Assembly: GCF_013389595.1 (NCBI RefSeq)
Contig: NZ_CP058306.1
Location: 1,054,001 to 1,118,000 of the forward strand
Direction: 5' to 3'
Source: Flavobacterium sp. I3-2
GTDB taxonomy: Bacteria > Bacteroidota > Bacteroidia > Flavobacteriales > Flavobacteriaceae
DNA: 64,000 nucleotides
Of the stretch, positions 59,282 to 64,000 are shown piece by piece; position 1 is the first letter of the stretch; each line of letters starts with the position of its first letter. The translations under genes were made by a program, and so were the position numbers. The notes under the pieces were generated by a model. That model made no database searches. It worked only from the letters and a program-made list of their open reading frames with translations, and was not told the origin of the DNA.

Positions 59282-60033
59282 TGAAACCTATTATTCAAAT
59301 AGATAATTTATATAAAAAATATAAGAATACCGATTTTTTCTCGGTACAGGATTTGTCTTTACAAATCGACCAAGGAGAAATTTACGGATTATTAGGTCCA
59401 AACGGAGCCGGAAAAACCACTTTGATTTCCATGCTTTGTGGCTTGATAATGCCAACAACCGGTACTTTTCTTATCGACGGATTATCTTTTGATAAAAACA
59501 GCCAACAAATCAAAAAATTTATTGGAGTTGTGCCTCAAGAATATGCACTTTATCCAACATTAACAGCTTTTGAAAATTTAGTTTACTTCGGAAGCATGTA
59601 CGGATTAAAAGGCACAGAATTAAAATCTAAAATCAATACGTTACTTGAACGTTTGGGATTGTTGTCATTTGCTCATAAACGAATTGAAACTTTTTCGGGT
59701 GGAATGAAGCGTAGAATCAATCTGATTGCGGGTTTATTGCATCAACCTAAAATTCTTTTTCTAGACGAACCAACCGTTGGTGTTGACGTTCAATCTAGAA
59801 ATGTGATTATTGAATTCCTGAAAGAATTAAACGCTTCTGGAACTACGATTATTTACACCTCGCATCATTTGGTTGAAGCTGCCGATTTATGTTCGCAAAT
59901 CGCAATTATTGACCAAGGAAAAATCTTTATTTCCGGAACGCCTACCGATTTGGTTAATCAAACAGCAGGAGCAAAAGATTTAGAAGATGTTTTTTTAGCA
60001 TTAACCGGAAATCAATTACGAGATGTGGTATAA
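59281..60033 (+). CDS. ABC transporter ATP-binding protein
   Basis: The 250-aa ATPase has Walker A LLGPNGAGKTTLISML, Q-loop VVPQEYALYPTL, signature FSGGMKRRINLIAGL, Walker B KILFLDEPTVGVDVQSRN and H-loop YTSHHLVEA. It pairs with the permease encoded next (11-nt overlap). An exporter of a lipid or pigment precursor in this cluster is a reasonable inference. Confidence 0.95.
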   Translation: MKPIIQIDNLYKKYKNTDFFSVQDLSLQIDQGEIYGLLGPNGAGKTTLISMLCGLIMPTTGTFLIDGLSFDKNSQQIKKFIGVVPQEYALYPTLTAFENLVYFGSMYGLKGTELKSKINTLLERLGLLSFAHKRIETFSGGMKRRINLIAGLLHQPKILFLDEPTVGVDVQSRNVIIEFLKELNASGTTIIYTSHHLVEAADLCSQIAIIDQGKIFISGTPTDLVNQTAGAKDLEDVFLALTGNQLRDVV

Positions 60034-61300
60034 ATTATTTCAAGCAATAAAAAAGGAATTTCTTTTATTGAAAAGAGATATTGGTGGTTTAATCACCTTG
60101 TTTGTTATGCCAATTGTTTTGGTAATAACCGTTACTTTGATTCAAGACAGTGCTTTTCAAGTGGTTTCTGAAACTAAAATTCCTGTTTTGGTTGTTGATA
60201 ACGATAACGATGAAATTTCTAAAGCGATTCATTCTCAATTGCAAGAAACTGGAAGTTTAGAAATTATCAATCAAATAGATAATCAAACGGTTACCGAAGA
60301 AATGGCTAAAACAGCTGTTTTTAAAGGTAAATATCAGTTTGCGATTGTGATTCCTAAAGATTTATCTAAAGATTTAAATAAAAAAGTTAGTCAGAATGTG
60401 GACCAAATTTTAGGTGAATTTGGATTAGAAACCGATTCGACTCAAACAGTTGTAGAAGAAATTCCTTCAAAGGAAATCAAATTATATTTTGACCCGGCAA
60501 CGCAAGCAACTTTTAAAAACGGAATTATAAATGCCATTGATAAAATGGTTGCTCAAATTGAAACTAAAGCAATTTATTCGACTTTTGAAGACCAAATGGG
60601 TTCTGAAATTTCATTAAATTCAAACGATAAATTTATCAGTTTCAAAGAAATTGTTCCAAATCTAGAAAACGATGCCGTTCCAAATTCGGTGCAACATAAC
60701 GTTCCGGCTTGGACTTTATTCGCCATATTTTTTATCATTGTGCCACTTTCGATTAATTTTGTAAAAGAAAAAAATCAAGGAACTTACGTTCGATTAATCA
60801 CCAATCCAACGCCAAATATTCTTTTAATTTTAGGCAAAACAGCAACGTATTTAATCATTTGTTTGATTCAGTTTTATTTGATTTTAGCTGTGGCTTTATT
60901 TTTATTTCCTCAAATGGGATTACCTCAATTAAATATCGATGGAAAATTAATCAATTTAACCATTTTGACTTTATTTGCTGGTTTAGCCGCCATTGGATTA
61001 GGAATTTTATTAGGAACCATTGCTAAAACGCAAGAACAAGCTGCACCATTTGGTTCTACTTTTGTTGTGATTCTCGCAGCTTTAGGCGGTGTTTGGATTC
61101 CCGTTTTTGCCATGCCAACGGTAATGCAAATTATTTCAAAGATTTCACCGATGAATTGGGCTTTAAATGGTTATTACGATATTATGTTGAGAAATGGTGG
61201 TATAAAAGATATTTTTCCAGAAATCTTATCCTTATTTTTGTTTTTTAGTTTAATGCTTGCAATTGCACTGATTTATGATAAGAAGAAAAGATTTGTATAA
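60023..61300 (+). CDS. ABC-2 type transporter permease
   Basis: The 425-aa permease has one N-terminal membrane helix (GLITLFVMPIVLVITVTLI), a large external domain of about 190 residues, and five to six further helices from about residue 230 (TLFAIFFIIVPLSINFV). It has the usual ABC-2 exporter layout. It works with the preceding ATPase to move a hydrophobic substrate through the inner membrane. Confidence 0.92.
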   Translation: MWYKLFQAIKKEFLLLKRDIGGLITLFVMPIVLVITVTLIQDSAFQVVSETKIPVLVVDNDNDEISKAIHSQLQETGSLEIINQIDNQTVTEEMAKTAVFKGKYQFAIVIPKDLSKDLNKKVSQNVDQILGEFGLETDSTQTVVEEIPSKEIKLYFDPATQATFKNGIINAIDKMVAQIETKAIYSTFEDQMGSEISLNSNDKFISFKEIVPNLENDAVPNSVQHNVPAWTLFAIFFIIVPLSINFVKEKNQGTYVRLITNPTPNILLILGKTATYLIICLIQFYLILAVALFLFPQMGLPQLNIDGKLINLTILTLFAGLAAIGLGILLGTIAKTQEQAAPFGSTFVVILAALGGVWIPVFAMPTVMQIISKISPMNWALNGYYDIMLRNGGIKDIFPEILSLFLFFSLMLAIALIYDKKKRFV

Positions 61301-61721
61301 AGAAGAATCGAAACTTACAGTTACCAAACATTTTGACGTTCGTTTTAGCGAAGTTGATTCGTTAGGAATTGTATGGCACGGAAATTATATCATTTATTTC
61401 GAAGATGGTCGCGAAGCTTTTGGCAAACATCACGGAATTTCATATCTCGATGTGCAAGCAAACGGTTATACAACTCCAATTGTAAAATCGGTATGTGAAC
61501 ATAAATTGCCATTAAAATATGGCGAATCTGCTCGAATTGAAACAGCATTTGTTGATTCTCCGGCAGCAAAAATTATTTTTAGATTTCGAATTTATAATTC
61601 AAATAATCAGTTGGTTTGTTTCGGCGAATCAACTCAAGTTTTTTTAGATAAGGATGGAAATTTAGTTTTAAATCTGCCACCTTTTTTTGAAGAATGGAAA
61701 CAAAAAGTAGGTTTATTGTAA
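61275..61721 (+). CDS. Acyl-CoA/ACP thioesterase, 4HBT hot-dog family
   Basis: The 148-aa protein has the 4-hydroxybenzoyl-CoA thioesterase signature VRFSEVDSLGIVWHGNYIIY with the active Asp, then EDGREAFGKHHGISYLD. It would release or edit chains, as ApeH does in aryl polyene clusters. The ATG at 61275 overlaps the permease gene by 26 nt; a TTG at 61293 is an alternative, so the start is unsure. Confidence 0.88.
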   Translation: MIRRKDLYKEESKLTVTKHFDVRFSEVDSLGIVWHGNYIIYFEDGREAFGKHHGISYLDVQANGYTTPIVKSVCEHKLPLKYGESARIETAFVDSPAAKIIFRFRIYNSNNQLVCFGESTQVFLDKDGNLVLNLPPFFEEWKQKVGLL

Positions 61722-61722
61722 G

Positions 61723-62838
61723 ATGAAAAAAGTTTTTATAAAACAAACAAATTGTATCACGCCTTTAGGTTTTGATGTTGCTTCAAATTGGAATGCGATT
61801 CAAAATCTAGAATCAGGTATTCAATTACATGAGCAATTTGGAGCTTTTTCGAATATTTATGCTTCTTGTATTCCAAATTCAAAAATCAATGAACATTTTC
61901 AACAGATTGAAAAAAATACAGCTGATTTCAGTCGAGTTGAACAATTGTTGATTTCTGTAATGAAACCGGTAATTGATTCAAACGGAATTCAACCAAATTC
62001 AGTTTTGATTCTTTCTACAACCAAAGGAAATATCACGGCTTTAGAAAACAACGATTTAGAAAATGCTTTTTTAAGTCAATTGGCAAAAAAAATTGCGGAT
62101 TATTTTCAGTTTAAAACCGAACCAATTGTTGTTTCAAATGCTTGTGTTTCTGGTGTTATGGCGCTTTCAGTTGCTAAACGAATGTTGCAAATGCAAGTGT
62201 ATGCAAATGCTTATGTGGTTGCTGTTGATGAAGTTACTGAATTCGTAGTTTCTGGATTTAATTCGTTTCAAGCCATGAGCGACGAACCTTGTAAACCTTA
62301 CGACGCTAATCGAAAAGGTGTTAATTTAGGAGAAGCTGCTGCTGTTTCTTTTTTAGATACAAATTCAGAAAATGCTTTAGTTGAAATCATTGGCGATGCA
62401 AATATCAACGATGCTAATCATATTTCTGGACCATCAAGAACGGGAGAAGGTTTGTTTTTAAGTATTCAATCTGCATTGAACGAAGCAAATATTACAACAT
62501 ATAAAATTGATGCGATTTCGTTACACGGAACGGCAACTTTGTATAACGATGAAATGGAAGCAATTGCGTTGAATCGTTTGCAAATGGAAGAAATTCCTGC
62601 ACAAAGTATGAAAGGTTATTTTGGTCATACTTTAGGAACTTCTGGTTTATTAGAAACAATTTTATTGATAGAAAGTATGCAAAAAAATACTTTAATTGTT
62701 TCTAAAGGTTTTGAAACTTTAGGAGTTACGCAATCAATTAATATTACCACTCAAAATGAGTTTAAGAATATTAATTACGCACTGAAAACCGCTTCTGGTT
62801 TCGGAGGATGTAATTCGGCAATTGTATTAAAAAAATAA
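61723..62838 (+). CDS. Beta-ketoacyl synthase (FabF-like, second)
   Basis: The 371-aa protein is shorter than usual for FabF. The nucleophile is Cys141 in VVSNACVSGVMALSVAK, with His residues in SLHGTATLYNDEMEA and KGYFGHTLGTSGLLE, and the end SGFGGCNSAIVL. All three catalytic residues are present, so it is probably active and not a chain-length factor. It starts 1 nt after the thioesterase gene. Confidence 0.88.
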   Translation: MKKVFIKQTNCITPLGFDVASNWNAIQNLESGIQLHEQFGAFSNIYASCIPNSKINEHFQQIEKNTADFSRVEQLLISVMKPVIDSNGIQPNSVLILSTTKGNITALENNDLENAFLSQLAKKIADYFQFKTEPIVVSNACVSGVMALSVAKRMLQMQVYANAYVVAVDEVTEFVVSGFNSFQAMSDEPCKPYDANRKGVNLGEAAAVSFLDTNSENALVEIIGDANINDANHISGPSRTGEGLFLSIQSALNEANITTYKIDAISLHGTATLYNDEMEAIALNRLQMEEIPAQSMKGYFGHTLGTSGLLETILLIESMQKNTLIVSKGFETLGVTQSINITTQNEFKNINYALKTASGFGGCNSAIVLKK

Positions 62839-62845
62839 AAGTAAG

Positions 62846-63448
62846 GTGAAAGAAAGTTATTACATATCAAATTCTTGTGTGATTAAAAATCAAAAGGTTT
62901 TTAAAAATGAAGCTTTGGTTTTTGAATCAGAAAACACCGATTTTAATGCATTTGCAAAAGCTACCTATAAAAATTTGCAATTAGAATATCCGAAATTTTT
63001 CAAGATGGACGGATTGAGTAAATTGGCCTTTCTCGCATCTGAATATTTGCTTTCAGACAAAAATGAAGCAGATAACATTGCTTTGCTTTTTGCAAATAAA
63101 AGTGCTAGTTTAGATACCGATTTAAAACATCAAGAAAGTATTCAAGATAAAGAGAACTTCTTCCCTAGCCCTGCGATTTTTGTTTACACATTAGCAAATA
63201 TTTGCATCGGTGAAGTGAGTATCAGACATCAACTAAAAAGTGAAAGTGCTTTTTTCTGTTCGGATAAATATCAAACAGAATTTATGTCTAATTACACAAA
63301 TTATCTAATAGAAAATCAAAAAGCAGATAAAGTATTATGTGGTTGGGTTGATTTTTTAAACGATGATTATCAAGCAGTTTTTTATTTAATTGAAAAACAC
63401 GGAACAAAAAAACATACAATTAACGAAATAGAAAATTTATTTATATAA
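62846..63448 (+). CDS. Truncated ketosynthase-like protein without catalytic core
   Basis: The 200-aa protein starts with GTG at 62846. It resembles the N-terminal part of ketosynthases up to the block before the active Cys: KMDGLSKLAFLASEYL, then FFPSPAIFVYTLANICIGEV. It lacks the ACxSG nucleophile and both His blocks, so it cannot condense by itself. Similar short proteins occur in flexirubin/aryl polyene clusters beside true ketosynthases. A partner or chain-length role is possible. It lies between a ketosynthase and an ACP gene. Confidence 0.75.
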   Translation: MKESYYISNSCVIKNQKVFKNEALVFESENTDFNAFAKATYKNLQLEYPKFFKMDGLSKLAFLASEYLLSDKNEADNIALLFANKSASLDTDLKHQESIQDKENFFPSPAIFVYTLANICIGEVSIRHQLKSESAFFCSDKYQTEFMSNYTNYLIENQKADKVLCGWVDFLNDDYQAVFYLIEKHGTKKHTINEIENLFI

Positions 63449-63449
63449 A

Positions 63450-63707
63450 ATGGAAAATTTAGCACACGAATTAAAAGTAAAAATAATTGACGTTTTAAAC
63501 TTAGAAGATATTAACATTGAAGATATCAATGATACTGACCCGTTATTCGGAGATGGTTTAGGATTAGATTCAATCGATGCTTTAGAACTTATTGTTTTAA
63601 TGGATAAAGAATACGGTATTAAATTAAGTGACCCGAAAGAAGGAAAAACTATTTTCCAAAACATTGAAACAATGGCAAATTATATTGCTGCAAATCGTAC
63701 AAAATAA
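63450..63707 (+). CDS. Acyl carrier protein (second)
   Basis: The 85-aa acidic protein has the phosphopantetheine Ser41 in GDGLGLDSIDALELIVLMD. It starts 1 nt after the ketosynthase-like gene and lies 3 nt before the next ketosynthase gene. It differs clearly from the first ACP, so the two may serve different halves of the pathway. Confidence 0.93.
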   Translation: MENLAHELKVKIIDVLNLEDINIEDINDTDPLFGDGLGLDSIDALELIVLMDKEYGIKLSDPKEGKTIFQNIETMANYIAANRTK

Positions 63708-63710
63708 TTT

Positions 63711-64000
63711 ATGAGTAAAAAAGTTGCTATAACTGGAATGGGAATTATTTCTTCAATCGGGAATTCGGTTGAAGATAATTTCAATGCTTTAATTCAACAA
63801 CAAACTGGAATTTCTAGATTAGAAAATTTTCAATCAAAACATGTAAATGAAATTAAAGTAGGAGAAATTAAACTAACTAATGAACAACTTGTTGAGCAGC
63901 TTAAATTATCTCAAGAAAATACGTTTACACGTACCGCTTTATTAGGCGCTTTTGCTGCTAAACAAGCGGTTGAAAATGCCGGTATTACAGATATTAATGA
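63711..64000 (+). CDS. Beta-ketoacyl-ACP synthase (third), partial
   Basis: From ATG at 63711 the frame is open to the right edge (96 codons). The N-terminus KKVAITGMGIISSIGNSVED and the later RTALLGAFAAKQAVENAGI are typical of FabF-type ketosynthases. The active site lies beyond the window. The cluster continues to the right. Confidence 0.9.
   Translation, partial: MSKKVAITGMGIISSIGNSVEDNFNALIQQQTGISRLENFQSKHVNEIKVGEIKLTNEQLVEQLKLSQENTFTRTALLGAFAAKQAVENAGITDIN

Noticed and set aside
61723..62838. Chain-length factor (inactive ketosynthase)
   Set aside because: The nucleophile Cys141 and both His blocks are present, so it is more likely an active ketosynthase. The short protein at 62846-63448 is the one lacking the site.

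Overview
The window is AT-rich bacterial chromosome from a member of the Bacteroidota, almost certainly the family Flavobacteriaceae. The evidence is a type IX secretion adhesin/PorP-SprF/OmpA locus, a flexirubin-type aryl polyene/dialkylresorcinol gene cluster, Bacteroidota -7 promoter boxes (TAnnTTTG) in front of several genes, and a lack of classical Shine-Dalgarno sequences. I cannot name the species. No rRNA, tRNA, insertion sequence, prophage or CRISPR array was recognised.

Layout. 1-23.4 kb: an Fe-S cluster assembly (SUF) gene set, read leftwards as sufA-sufB-sufC-sufD and then sufS-sufE-sufT. Between the two halves lie a TPP riboswitch with a PnuT-type transporter (2.0-2.7 kb) and a 15.6-kb T9SS locus. 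That locus consists of a giant 4213-aa repeat adhesin interrupted by one frameshift, a PorP/SprF outer membrane protein and an OmpA/TPR/PD40 protein. 23.5-30 kb: a TonB-dependent receptor, an M1 peptidase and a subtilisin-like lipoprotein. 30-43.5 kb: housekeeping and envelope genes (rnpA, kup, a GNAT, a DUF4837-like lipoprotein, an MltD-like transglycosylase, pgk, holB, a PIF1-like helicase, an OmpH/Skp lipoprotein, a methyltransferase).

43.7-48.3 kb is the most unusual part. About 90 degenerate copies of a 13-bp repeat fill an intergenic region. They are followed by mnmG and ybeY, which carry three parS-like ParB sites. Next comes an 803-bp very AT-rich gene-free segment with many DnaA-box-like 9-mers, three of them in exact 10-bp phase. 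Gene orientation switches here: about 21 of 26 genes to the left read leftwards and nearly all to the right read rightwards. Together these mark a strong candidate chromosomal origin (oriC) with its centromere-like parS sites.

48.9-64 kb: a flexirubin/aryl polyene biosynthesis cluster that continues past the window. A tyrosine ammonia-lyase-type enzyme would supply 4-coumarate. Ketosynthases, a ketoreductase, two hot-dog dehydratase-like proteins, two acyl carrier proteins and a thioesterase would build the polyene. DarA/DarB would make the dialkylresorcinol and an LpxL-like acyltransferase may join the halves. A divergently transcribed flavin-dependent halogenase-like enzyme could decorate the product. 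A BtrH-domain protein, an ABC exporter and a small XRE-like HTH protein sit within the same run of tightly packed genes.
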